Shown: positions 15,018-22,846 of the stretch, one piece after another
Numbering within the stretch: the stretch's first letter is position 1
Layout of the letters: the number at the start of each line of letters is the position of its first letter
Source of the DNA: a virus
Direction: 5' to 3' (one strand)
Length of the DNA stretch: 49,641 nucleotides
Virus record (IMG/VR): IMGVR_UViG_3300025319_000030
Coordinates: 1-49,641 of that record
Position numbers and translations under genes: made by a program
The notes under the pieces: model-generated
What the model was told of the DNA's origin: nothing
Seen by the model: the letters and a program-made list of their open reading frames with translations, nothing else
Databases searched by the model: none

Positions 15018-15688
15018 CTACGCATAATAGGTCAGAAGTACTAAAAAGATCTCTTGAAAGTTGGCTCAAGTTTTTACCAGACAACTCAGAGACCTTTATA
15101 GTCGATGACGCTTCGGAAGTGCCTAACGGCTGGGCGGATTTCAGATTTGAGACCCAACAAGGCATTGCAAAAGCTAAGAATAAATGTATTGAATTAGCCA
15201 AAGATTTTGACCATATATTTTTAGTTGATGATGATGTGATGCCACGTGAATTAGGTTGGGAAAAGCCTTATATTGAATCTGGAATTAATCATTTGTGCCT
15301 TACATTTGAAAGGAATCAAAAAGGTTTTTATCCAAGTCCAAGTGTACGTAAAATAAAAGATGTCGGGGATATTTCCTATTATACAGCCCCTAACGGATGC
15401 ATGCTGTACCTTAGAAAGAAATGCGTTGAAATTGCTGGAGGAATGAGGCCTGAATTTGGATTGTGGGGCTTTGAGCATGTAGAATATTCAAGTCGAATTC
15501 ATGCCTTTGGATTGATTGAACATCCCTTTATGGACATTAAAGACAGCCTAAAATATTTTGAAGTATTGGATTGGAGCAATTCAGTGCAATCTTCACTGTC
15601 GGTTACGGACCGAAGGACAAGCGGAAAAATTAACTTAGCTTTATATGAGAAATTTGGGATAAAATCCGAATTTGTAGAATACAAATAA
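14993..15688 (+). CDS. Family 2 glycosyltransferase
   Basis: 231 aa. Starts METIAICITTHNRSEVLKRSL (GT-2 fold), with TFIVDDAS, the nucleotide-sugar metal motif IFLVDDDVMP and a C-terminal GGMRPEFGLWGFEHVEYSSRI, typical of the acceptor-binding end in galactosyltransferase-like enzymes. It overlaps the preceding glycosyltransferase gene by 25 bp. Confidence 0.82.
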   Translation: METIAICITTHNRSEVLKRSLESWLKFLPDNSETFIVDDASEVPNGWADFRFETQQGIAKAKNKCIELAKDFDHIFLVDDDVMPRELGWEKPYIESGINHLCLTFERNQKGFYPSPSVRKIKDVGDISYYTAPNGCMLYLRKKCVEIAGGMRPEFGLWGFEHVEYSSRIHAFGLIEHPFMDIKDSLKYFEVLDWSNSVQSSLSVTDRRTSGKINLALYEKFGIKSEFVEYK

Positions 15689-16081
15689 ATGAATATGGAA
15701 AATTTACAAAGTTCAGAATTAAGAATTGGAAATTTGGTATTAATCGATGGAGATATTTTAGGTAAAATTTCTGAAATACGATCAAACCATGCTAAAATAC
15801 TTTATAAGGGCGAAGTAAACAGTCAGATCGGTGAAAGATTTTCATTAATTGATTATGACAGGATCAAACCAATCCCGATAACCAAGGAATGGTTGATTAG
15901 ATTTGGCTTTGAAGGAACTGAGTTTTTGATTGGGTTTGGTAATTTTATTTGCAGCCCGCATAATAATATATTGACTTGGTTTGGAGTTAGTATTCATAAT
16001 TCGCTTTGGAATGAAGTTCATAAGTTTCAGAACCTTCATTACGCCCTCACAGGACAAGAATTATTTTTGAAAAACAAATGA
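15689..16081 (+). CDS. Conserved Bacteroidota phage protein, about 130 aa
   Basis: Starts MNMENLQSSELRIGNLV and ends with VHKFQNLHYALTGQELF. The ELRIGN start, IKPIPITKEWLIRFGF middle and LQNLYFALTGEEL-type end recur in many Bacteroidota phages and mobile elements; function unknown. Start may be the second ATG (15695). It directly abuts the glycosyltransferase stop. Confidence 0.75.
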   Translation: MNMENLQSSELRIGNLVLIDGDILGKISEIRSNHAKILYKGEVNSQIGERFSLIDYDRIKPIPITKEWLIRFGFEGTEFLIGFGNFICSPHNNILTWFGVSIHNSLWNEVHKFQNLHYALTGQELFLKNK

Positions 16082-16197
16082 GATCAGAATATTTCAAAAG
16101 CATATTTGAACGGGAAAAAGAGATTAGAAAGTACAATGAAAATACACTACTTCACGCCTTACAACATTCACAAAAATATAACGAAAGGGTTAAATGA
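16078..16197 (+). CDS. Possible small ORF, 39 aa
   Basis: The ATG overlaps the previous stop (ATGA), as many real genes here do. The product (MRSEYFKSIFEREKEIRKYN...) is charged and helical. It overlaps the start of the next gene by about 60 bp in another frame, so it could be a coupling ORF or spurious. Confidence 0.3.
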   Translation: MRSEYFKSIFEREKEIRKYNENTLLHALQHSQKYNERVK

Positions 16198-16690
16198 TTC
16201 ATGCGAATTAGTCACCAATCATGAGGACTGGATAGTGATTAGGGATATGGATACTGTCTTTTTATTACCTGATTCAGGCACGGAAGTATTTAAAACCTTG
16301 GTCGCATACGGTGACCAATACGGTATATTGGGATGCTGGACAAATAGGCTTAATCAGAACTCTCAGCAACACCAACTTCACGGAGGTAAATGCTCCGATA
16401 ACTTCAATCTATTGGATCATATAGAAATCGCTAAAGAGTATAGGGATCTAAGTGTAAATGAAGTGCCACACGGGAAAGTTATAGCTGGTTTTTTCATGGC
16501 TTTTCAAAAGAAAACCTATGACTTGGTTAATGGATTTGACGGGAGAAATATCGTATTCGATGTCAGATTTTGCGAAAAAGTAATTAAATCAGGCAAAAAG
16601 CTAGGAATTATGAATAATCTTTACCTATTTCACAGCTATAGACCATGGGCTAAAATAAATCCAGAAACTAATTCAGGACATTTAATTTAA
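16136..16690 (+). CDS. Glycosyltransferase-like protein (GT-A)
   Basis: 184 aa. The segment EDWIVIRDMDTVFLLPDS places a DxD motif after a beta-strand, as in GT-A enzymes. Later GKVIAGFFMAFQKKTYDLVNGFD resembles the acceptor-binding motif, and the end has a Tyr-rich LFHSYRPWA segment. It lacks the usual GT-2 N-terminal strand, so it is short or divergent. Third sugar-transfer gene in this cluster. Confidence 0.65.
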   Translation: MKIHYFTPYNIHKNITKGLNDSCELVTNHEDWIVIRDMDTVFLLPDSGTEVFKTLVAYGDQYGILGCWTNRLNQNSQQHQLHGGKCSDNFNLLDHIEIAKEYRDLSVNEVPHGKVIAGFFMAFQKKTYDLVNGFDGRNIVFDVRFCEKVIKSGKKLGIMNNLYLFHSYRPWAKINPETNSGHLI

Positions 16691-16704
16691 ATTAATTGAA
16701 AACA

Positions 16705-16944
16705 ATGAAAAACCTATTACTATTTTCTTGGTCAGAACATTGTTCAAATGGAGGTTTTAACGACTTTATTTGTGACTATGAAAATATAAATGAATTATTT
16801 TCTAGTTTTAAAAACAGGATTGAAAACGACAGTAATTGTCTTTTAGAGGTTTATCAAATTTTATCAATCAGTGAAATGAAAATAATTGAAGAAGGATACA
16901 TTGACAAGGAAAACGGGGTAAAATTTAATCCAATCATAGAATGA
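16705..16944 (+). CDS. Hypothetical protein, 79 aa
   Basis: Starts MKNLLLFSWSEHCSNGGFNDF; acidic and soluble. The FSW...GGFNDF start resembles a small phage family I have seen without assigned function. ATG 16705 preferred over TTG 16696. Confidence 0.6.
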   Translation: MKNLLLFSWSEHCSNGGFNDFICDYENINELFSSFKNRIENDSNCLLEVYQILSISEMKIIEEGYIDKENGVKFNPIIE

Positions 16945-17150
16945 AAAATATACTAATCTTCGAACGTGCATTTCTAATCCTTTCTTTTATACTTTGTGTA
17001 AGCTACCTATTCCTGCAAAATTCTCTTGGATCTTACAGGATCATAATTATTTTCGAATTTGGTATATTCTTTTGCGCTTATCTGATTTGCCTTTATCTCA
17101 GATTGGAGATTCAAAATGAGATTAAAAGACAATTGGGTGGTAAAAAGTAA
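16941..17150 (+). CDS. Small two-helix membrane protein, 69 aa
   Basis: Overlaps the previous stop (ATGA). Two hydrophobic helices (FLILSFILCVSYLFL and IIIIFEFGIFFCAYLICLYL) and a basic C-terminal tail ending GGKK. Function unknown. It ends the accessory region, just before a terminator. Confidence 0.65.
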   Translation: MKNILIFERAFLILSFILCVSYLFLQNSLGSYRIIIIFEFGIFFCAYLICLYLRLEIQNEIKRQLGGKK

Positions 17151-17181
17151 AGACTTATTAGTGGTTAATTGTTTGTTTTTT

Positions 17182-17210
17182 AATCCCTTTCCTTTGGATC
17201 GGGATTTTTT
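17182..17210 (+). terminator. Intrinsic terminator before connector operon
   Basis: AATCCC pairs with GGGATT around an inner TCC/GGA stem, followed by TTTTTT. It separates accessory genes from the head-tail connector operon. Confidence 0.75.
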
Positions 17211-17239
17211 CGTTTTTTAGAGTTACCGTAAATCTTTTT

Positions 17240-17247
17240 TATCTTTG
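17240..17247 (+). promoter_or_regulatory. -7 box TATCTTTG, 4 nt before the start codon
   Basis: Matches TAnnTTTG; attt separates it from ATG 17252. Likely starts a leaderless transcript for the connector and tail operon. Confidence 0.65.
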
Positions 17248-17251
17248 ATTT

Positions 17252-17713
17252 ATGACAGCACTAGACGTAATTTCATTAGAACAGGCAAAGACTTTTTTAG
17301 TCGTAGAATTTAACGATCATGATGCGCTGATTACCAGGCTTATCAAATCTGCCGTTTCATGGGTAGAAAAAAGAACCGGGTACATCCTTTACAAGAGGGA
17401 CAAAAATGAATATGTTCGGGACCGTGAAAGACTTTTCTACTATCCTCTAGGTTTGAAAACAGGATCTAATACCGGAGTAGAGTTAATCGAAGGAAAGCTA
17501 TCATATACGGTAAATATCACAAGCGGAGACAATCCAAGGTCAATTGTATTGGAAATCGGATACGATGACAGTGCTTCAATTCCCAACGAGCTAATAACTG
17601 CATGCGAGAGGCTAATAACCTATTGGTACGATCAACGGGAATTGGAAAATCAAATCATTCCCAGCGATGTAAATATGTTGATAAATGACTGGATCAGGGA
17701 CAAAACTATCTAA
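17252..17713 (+). CDS. Head-tail connector protein (HK97 gp6-like)
   Basis: 153 aa. The N-terminal LEQAKTFLVVEFNDHDALITRLIKS is the usual start of gp6-like adaptors (DNA packaging connector), with mostly helical content and a WVEKRTGYILYKRD segment. It would form a ring below the portal. First gene of a tight operon (TAATG overlap with the next). Confidence 0.85.
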   Translation: MTALDVISLEQAKTFLVVEFNDHDALITRLIKSAVSWVEKRTGYILYKRDKNEYVRDRERLFYYPLGLKTGSNTGVELIEGKLSYTVNITSGDNPRSIVLEIGYDDSASIPNELITACERLITYWYDQRELENQIIPSDVNMLINDWIRDKTI

Positions 17714-18090
17714 TGAGACGGGCGCAAAAAATATCACTTGGAGAACTTAGGAATAAACTAGAGTTTTATTTAACAGTTAGCACGTCAACTGCAAATGGTT
17801 CAACAGTGACCTATCAATTAGTCCACACCCAGAAATTTAAGAAGGACACCAATATTCAGCGTTCAATGTTTGCTTTTCAGTCAGGCGCAGCCTTGGATAA
17901 TCAGGATTGCATTTTTATAGGGCGTAGAGACCCAAATTTTGAAGTCACTAAAAACATGGTGATTAGAAACCTGAATGACGGCACTTGGTATAATGTTCTT
18001 GCCTCTCAGCCTTTGGAAGATCCTGTAAGCTGGATTCGGATTTCAGCGCAAAAGAAAACAGGGGCGTTCAATCCTGTAATTACTACCTAA
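17713..18090 (+). CDS. Head-tail adaptor / head closure protein
   Basis: 125 aa with the beta-barrel-like pattern of SPP1 gp16 / HK97 gp7-type head-closure proteins: GELRNKLEFYLTV at the start, a FIGRRDPNFEVTKNMVI strand region and a WYNVLASQPLEDP segment. Position between gp6-like and gp10-like genes supports it. Overlaps the upstream stop by one base. Confidence 0.75.
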   Translation: MRRAQKISLGELRNKLEFYLTVSTSTANGSTVTYQLVHTQKFKKDTNIQRSMFAFQSGAALDNQDCIFIGRRDPNFEVTKNMVIRNLNDGTWYNVLASQPLEDPVSWIRISAQKKTGAFNPVITT

Positions 18091-18091
18091 A

Positions 18092-18685
18092 ATGCCACGA
18101 TACGACATAAAAGCTTTAAGACGTAAATTTAAAGAGTTTGATATACAAGCGAATAGAGACATCGCTATGATCATTGACGAAGGGTCAAGAGATATTGTTA
18201 ATCTGGCTAAGAAAAAAGCTCCTGCAGATAATGGTAAATTAATTCAGTCTATCGGATATGAAATAAAAGATAACGGAATGAGGTCCGATATTTTTGCAGG
18301 CGGTTCAAATGCACCTTATGCGCCTTACGTAGAACTTGGGACTAAACTACACGTTAAAATACCTACTGGATTTGAAGATTTAGCAAGTCAATATAAAGGG
18401 AAAGGAAACGGAGATTTAGATGAGTTTTTTCAAAATATTAGAGAATGGGTTAAAAGAAAAAATATTGGAGGAACCTATTCTATTAAAACCAAAAAAGCCA
18501 CAACCAGCAAAGCATCTTCCGAAAATATTGATCGGGCAGCTTGGTTTATTGCTATGTCAATTCTAAAAAAAGGTATTAAACCCCAACCTTTTTTGATCCC
18601 TGCCTTCCTAGGAGAACGTGACAAAATCCCCGTTAATATTGACAAGATTCTCCAACGGTCTGCAAAGGAATTTAATAAGGATTAA
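18092..18685 (+). CDS. Neck protein, HK97 gp10 family
   Basis: 197 aa. It contains VNLAKKKAPADNGKLIQSI near residue 50, then APYAPYVELGTK and a C-terminal PQPFLIPAF. These are the standard marks of the gp10 family, which links head and tail. A Lys-rich insertion (about residues 100-150) makes it longer than the usual 110-150 aa. Confidence 0.88.
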   Translation: MPRYDIKALRRKFKEFDIQANRDIAMIIDEGSRDIVNLAKKKAPADNGKLIQSIGYEIKDNGMRSDIFAGGSNAPYAPYVELGTKLHVKIPTGFEDLASQYKGKGNGDLDEFFQNIREWVKRKNIGGTYSIKTKKATTSKASSENIDRAAWFIAMSILKKGIKPQPFLIPAFLGERDKIPVNIDKILQRSAKEFNKD

Positions 18686-18693
18686 TCCATCAA

Positions 18694-18710
18694 TTCCTAG
18701 GAAAAAATCA
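18694..18710 (-). promoter_or_regulatory. AT-rich regulatory motif, inverted degenerate copy
   Basis: On the minus strand it reads tgattttttcctaggaa, close to the gatttttctagga motif. It lies between the gp10 stop and the promoter box at 18739. Confidence 0.35.
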
Positions 18711-18738
18711 CTTTTTTTTAGAATTCTATTTTTTGACG

Positions 18739-18746
18739 TACTTTTA
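18739..18746 (+). promoter_or_regulatory. -7-like box TACTTTTA, 4 nt before the start codon
   Basis: One mismatch to TAnnTTTG (final A). It is followed by aagt and ATG 18751, the same spacing as at 4393, 17240 and 41513. Confidence 0.5.
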
Positions 18747-18750
18747 AAGT

Positions 18751-19173
18751 ATGGTTAATCCTGCGATAAATGTAAGGGCTGCATACTTCAATATTTTCCA
18801 GAACGGATTAAGCGTTCCTTCCTTTGTTGAAAAAGTTCCTTTGGGCATTGAACCTCCTGAATCATACGTTTTGATTTCAGGACAATCTAAACAGGAAAAA
18901 AGGGTTTGTAAGCAATGCCCTCAAAATTGGACAGTTAACGTGACCTTGGATATTATCAAAATCTCAGAGGCTGGAAATAGCGATAGGTTGCACGTTGATA
19001 CAATAGAACAGGAAATCATGAACCTGATTCTTGAGTGCAATGATTTTACAATTCCCGGATTCAAGATCGGAAGAACAATCCTTACAAATAGCCTGAATCT
19101 GGATTTGGATATTGATACTCAGGATTTGGATAGGCAGGTATTAACAATTGAACATCACTTAGAGGAAATCTAA
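18751..19173 (+). CDS. Tail terminator / completion protein (putative)
   Basis: 140 aa. Position, size and alpha/beta pattern (NVTLDIIKIS ... VDTIEQEIMNLILE ... DLDRQVLTIEHHLEEI) fit tail terminator proteins, which cap the tail tube and join it to the neck. I see no diagnostic motif; the call leans on gene order (gp10, this gene, tail tube). Confidence 0.65.
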   Translation: MVNPAINVRAAYFNIFQNGLSVPSFVEKVPLGIEPPESYVLISGQSKQEKRVCKQCPQNWTVNVTLDIIKISEAGNSDRLHVDTIEQEIMNLILECNDFTIPGFKIGRTILTNSLNLDLDIDTQDLDRQVLTIEHHLEEI

Positions 19174-19174
19174 T

Positions 19175-19306
19175 ATGAGACATTTGGAATATGAGAATAA
19201 GCAATTAATTCCGGTGACTGAGGATAAAAAAAAGCCCTGCGAAAAAACTAAGCCCTGCGAAAAATGCGGGAAAAAATATTATTTGAAAATTGAACCAACT
19301 AAATAA
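19175..19306 (+). CDS. Small Cys-containing protein, 43 aa
   Basis: Tandem PCEK motifs in KKPCEKTKPCEKCGKKYY, with a CxxC that could bind metal. The ATG is 2 bp after the tail terminator stop, and the frame ends 8 bp before the tail tube start. Compact spacing suggests it is translated. Unknown function. Confidence 0.55.
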   Translation: MRHLEYENKQLIPVTEDKKKPCEKTKPCEKCGKKYYLKIEPTK

Positions 19307-19314
19307 CAAATACA

Positions 19315-19716
19315 ATGGCAGCTATTAACGGCAACACATTACGGCTCCTGATTGACGGGGTGGCCATCGATTGCGAGACAAGTTCGGGGGTTAATATTTC
19401 CGCTGAACCTATTGAGGCAAGATGCAAGACTTCCGGTCAATTCAGCGAATTTGTCACAGGGGGAATTAAGTCAGGTGAATTGTCCTTTGAGGGGATTTAC
19501 CAGCAACCCAGTTCGAATTCAGCTTTTGACATTTTGGCTAAAGTAGGAAATGTTTATCCTTTTATTTACGGAGGTCTTGAATTTGGAGACGAAGTGATAA
19601 CCGGAAATTTCTTCCTTGCGAGTGCTGAAATATCCTCTTCACTGGATGAAATAGTAACCTTTACAGGGTCTGGAAATATTTCAGGGACTCCAACTTTCGG
19701 AACGGTAACAACATAA
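19315..19716 (+). CDS. Major tail tube protein
   Basis: 133 aa. The pattern NGNTLRLLIDGVAIDCETSS, a central VTGGIKSGELSFEGIYQ and the terminal VTFTGSGNISGTPTFG is typical of TP901-1-like major tail proteins, which stack in rings to form the tube. It lies directly before the chaperone pair and tape measure gene. Confidence 0.88.
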   Translation: MAAINGNTLRLLIDGVAIDCETSSGVNISAEPIEARCKTSGQFSEFVTGGIKSGELSFEGIYQQPSSNSAFDILAKVGNVYPFIYGGLEFGDEVITGNFFLASAEISSSLDEIVTFTGSGNISGTPTFGTVTT

Positions 19717-19719
19717 TTT

Positions 19720-20046
19720 ATGGCTAAAATAGAAACATTCAGGAATGAGTTCCTAGACCTTGGATTATACCAGTCTGCCATGATTGTAATTGCCTTTGAA
19801 AAAGAATTCGGAACTTCATTACAGGATGCTTCGAGTTCCGGTAAGGTTGGAATTAACCATTTGGCTTTCATTGTACATACAGCTCATAAATCATATTGCA
19901 TGATTAAGGGGATTGATTGCACAGTTACGGTTGAGGATATTTCATTCAAAATGACATTAGATGAACTTACAGAAGCATTTTCTATGATTTATCCAAGTGA
20001 AAAGATTGAAGAAACGGCTAAGAAAGCAGGTCAAAAAAAAACGTAA
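19720..20046 (+). CDS. Tail assembly chaperone, short form
   Basis: 108 aa, the zero-frame product. It starts MAKIETFRNEFLDLGLYQS and ends at a TAA right after nine consecutive A. Tail assembly chaperones coat the tape measure protein before tube assembly. Size and place between tail tube and tape measure are typical. The A-run at its end allows a -1 slip that extends it (next entry). Confidence 0.8.
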   Translation: MAKIETFRNEFLDLGLYQSAMIVIAFEKEFGTSLQDASSSGKVGINHLAFIVHTAHKSYCMIKGIDCTVTVEDISFKMTLDELTEAFSMIYPSEKIEETAKKAGQKKT

Positions 20047-20384
20047 GCGATTCTGAGGGTTTACCTATTGAAAAAGCAATTTGGGTCATTGTTGGGAAAA
20101 CTGGAATCTCAATAAATGACCTTTTTGTTTTGTCAATAGATGATATTTTGAATATTGGAGACGGGCAGCATCAATTACAGGTTGATGAGTGGGAACGGGC
20201 TAGGATGGTAGCTTTTTGGAGTGCGAGAGGATACATGAAAAAGTCATTTAAACCCAAAGACGTTTTGGAGTTTCCGTGGGAGAAAAAAGAGAAAATGACC
20301 TTATCAAAGGCCGAAACAATTAAAGAAAAAGGTCAGAAATTGAGTGATTTGATTAATTCAGGCAAGATTAAATTTAATTCCTAA
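19720..20384 (+). CDS. Tail assembly chaperone, long form by -1 frameshift
   Basis: Zero-frame codons CAA AAA AAA ACG TAA span 20032-20046. The heptamer A AAA AAA (20034-20040) fits the slippery rule, and a -1 slip opens a frame to 20384, giving about 221 aa. The downstream frame has no ATG before residue 115 or so of the fusion; its first usable alternative codon is TTG at 20130. It reads IEKAIWVIVGKTGISIND, then MKKSFKPKDVLEFPWEKKEK, similar to extension domains in other siphophages. Equivalent to the lambda G / GT pair. Confidence 0.8.
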
Positions 20385-22846
20385 TGGCACGTTTAGAAAT
20401 TGATATAGTTGGTAATTTAGACAAACTACATAAAGGCTTAAACGATGCTGAATCTGGATTGCAAAGATTTGCAAGCAAGGCTCAAAAGATAGGAACGGGT
20501 TTATCTTTAGCAGTTACGGCTCCAATATTGGCTTTAGGGGCGGCATCTGTTAAATCGTTTTCAGAAGTAGAAAATAAGCTTAGAGAAGTAAATACCCTTT
20601 TTGGATTAACGGGTGCCGAAGCTGAAAAGAACTTCGGTGATCTTGAAAAAATAGCAGGACAAGCATCTCGAGAACTTGGAATTCTGCAAAACAAGGTGGT
20701 GCCAGGACTTTACAATGCTATTTCTGCAGGGGTTCCAAAAGAAAATGCTTTGGAATTCATTAAAGTAGCTGGAAAAGCGGCTATTGCAGGGGTTACAGAC
20801 ATAAATGTTTCAATTGACGGGCTAACCTCAATTGTAAATGCTTTTAATAAGGATTTTAGCGAAGTTGGAGCGGTTGCAGATTCAGTTTTTGCTGCTATTC
20901 AGGGGGGGAAAACAACATTTGAGGAACTTTCTGCAAGTATTTTCAATATAGCTCCGGCTGCGGCTGCTTCAAAAGTAAGTATTGAAGAGATAAATGCCGC
21001 AATTGCTACTTTAACAGCATCGGGAACCCCGACAAAGGTTGCAACAACACAATTAAGAGCGGCTTTAACAGGACTTCAAAGACCAAGTGAGGAGCTTGAC
21101 AAGATATTTAAAGCTTTAGGGTTCACCAATGCGCAAGCCGCAATCGAGGCTAAAGGACTTGGTTTTGCTTTGGATGCTGTAAAAAAGTCAACTGGTGGAA
21201 ATAACGGAGCTTTACAAGAGCTTTTAGGGTCAGTTGAGGCTGTGGCGGCAGCTAACGTATTGGCAGGATCAGGTGCTGAAAAGTTTTCTCAGGAACTTGA
21301 AAGACAGGCTAACGCTTCGGGTGCTGCAAATAAAGCATTTGAAGAAGCGGACAAGTCTTTTGCCAGACAAATTGAAAGAACAGGGGTCTTACTTAATAAT
21401 TTTTCCATATCAATTGGTAAGATTTTAGCTCCCGCATTACTGAAATTAAACAAGATAATTGAATCGACTGTAGGCTTTTTAGACGGATTGTCCGACACTT
21501 CAAAAACGGTAATAGTGGTAATCGCTGGAATTGCAGCAGCTATCGGGCCATTGTTACTAGGTATCGGAACAGCTATTAAATTACTACCTGTTTTAACGGC
21601 TGGATTTGTAAAGCTTAAAGCAGCCGTTATTGCCGCAACAGGTCCATTTGGACTGATCGCAATAGCGGTAGGTGCGGCTATCTTTTTACTGATTGACCTA
21701 AATAAGGAATTAAACCGAACCTCTAAAATTTCAGGTGAAGTTAAGGCGGATTTATTGGCTAAAAAAATTGAGGAAACTAATAAATTTCTTGATGCTCAAG
21801 TTTTGAAGTATCGGGAATTATTGCCTCAATTAACGGAAGAGCAAAGAATTAATAAAATTTTAGTCTTTGAGTTAGGAGAGATACGAAAGCAACGTAATAA
21901 AAGTGTCGACGCAATAAAAGCGGAAGAAGACGCTTTGATTAAGTGGGGGCTTGAGGCTTTAAAGGCTGCAAAAACAGTTACAAACTTAGGATCTTCAACA
22001 AAACTAACATTTGAGGAAGTTTCAAAACTTGCTGACAAAGTAAATGCCAAACTTGACGAAAATGAGAGCTTCATGGCATTGGAGGCTAGAAATGTAGAAT
22101 TCTTGAAAAGAATAACTCAAGAGACTTTAGATGTTTATGATAAGCTTTCAAATAAAATTTTACAGGGAATAACTCCTAAAAAAGTAGAAATAAAGGATGT
22201 AGGGATTGATTTAGGTGAAGTTGCTCCTAATAAAGACATTTTACCTGACATTGACACAAGTAAAGAGTCTAAATTCTTTGTTGCGTTAGCAAATTTAAAA
22301 ACCAATTTTGAAGCTTTTAGCGGAGATTTTCAGGGTGCAATAGAGGGATTTGTATCGAATGTTAAATTCTCAATTCAAGACGGATTGTTCAATGCTTTCA
22401 ATGGATTAGGTCAGGCTTTAGGTGAAGCATTAGCAACTGGTCAAAATGTGGTAAAAGCATTGGGAGCAAGTCTTTTGAAATCAATCGGGGCTTTTCTTGG
22501 TGATCTAGGTCAACAACTTATAGCTTTTGGGGTTGCTGGTATAGCTTTTGGATCATTAATGGAAGCAATAAAAAAAGGGGGTCCGTTGTCTATTCCCGCT
22601 GGTATTGCAGCTATTGGAGCAGGTATTGCCCTGGTAGCTATAAGTAGCGCAATTCAATCCAGAGCTGGTCAAGGATTAAGCGGTGGAGGTAGCGGTGGCG
22701 CAACAACTTCCGGTATTTCAGCTCAATCATACGGAGGTTCAGGATTAGGAACTGCAGGCCTTGACTTATCAGGCGAATTCACCGTGAGGGGAACCGATTT
22801 GGTTTACATTGTGAACAGACAGCAAGAAAAAAACGCTAAAGGATAA
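20384..22846 (+). CDS. Tail tape measure protein
   Basis: 820 aa, which would predict a tail on the order of 120 nm if the usual length rule holds. The N-terminal 350 residues match the TP901-type tape measure core (GLQRFASKAQKIGTGLSLAV, FSEVENKLREVNTLFGL, ALEFIKVAGKAAIAGVTD). Central hydrophobic helices follow (IVVIAGIAAAIGPLLLGIG and IAIAVGAAIFLLI), then coiled-coil, then further Gly/Ala hydrophobic stretches near 690-760. Start overlaps the chaperone stop (TAATG). Confidence 0.93.
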   Translation: MARLEIDIVGNLDKLHKGLNDAESGLQRFASKAQKIGTGLSLAVTAPILALGAASVKSFSEVENKLREVNTLFGLTGAEAEKNFGDLEKIAGQASRELGILQNKVVPGLYNAISAGVPKENALEFIKVAGKAAIAGVTDINVSIDGLTSIVNAFNKDFSEVGAVADSVFAAIQGGKTTFEELSASIFNIAPAAAASKVSIEEINAAIATLTASGTPTKVATTQLRAALTGLQRPSEELDKIFKALGFTNAQAAIEAKGLGFALDAVKKSTGGNNGALQELLGSVEAVAAANVLAGSGAEKFSQELERQANASGAANKAFEEADKSFARQIERTGVLLNNFSISIGKILAPALLKLNKIIESTVGFLDGLSDTSKTVIVVIAGIAAAIGPLLLGIGTAIKLLPVLTAGFVKLKAAVIAATGPFGLIAIAVGAAIFLLIDLNKELNRTSKISGEVKADLLAKKIEETNKFLDAQVLKYRELLPQLTEEQRINKILVFELGEIRKQRNKSVDAIKAEEDALIKWGLEALKAAKTVTNLGSSTKLTFEEVSKLADKVNAKLDENESFMALEARNVEFLKRITQETLDVYDKLSNKILQGITPKKVEIKDVGIDLGEVAPNKDILPDIDTSKESKFFVALANLKTNFEAFSGDFQGAIEGFVSNVKFSIQDGLFNAFNGLGQALGEALATGQNVVKALGASLLKSIGAFLGDLGQQLIAFGVAGIAFGSLMEAIKKGGPLSIPAGIAAIGAGIALVAISSAIQSRAGQGLSGGGSGGATTSGISAQSYGGSGLGTAGLDLSGEFTVRGTDLVYIVNRQQEKNAKG

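Noticed and set aside
20130-20384. Independent gene starting at TTG 20130
   Set aside because: The frame is open upstream to the A-run of the chaperone gene, and the fusion explains it better.
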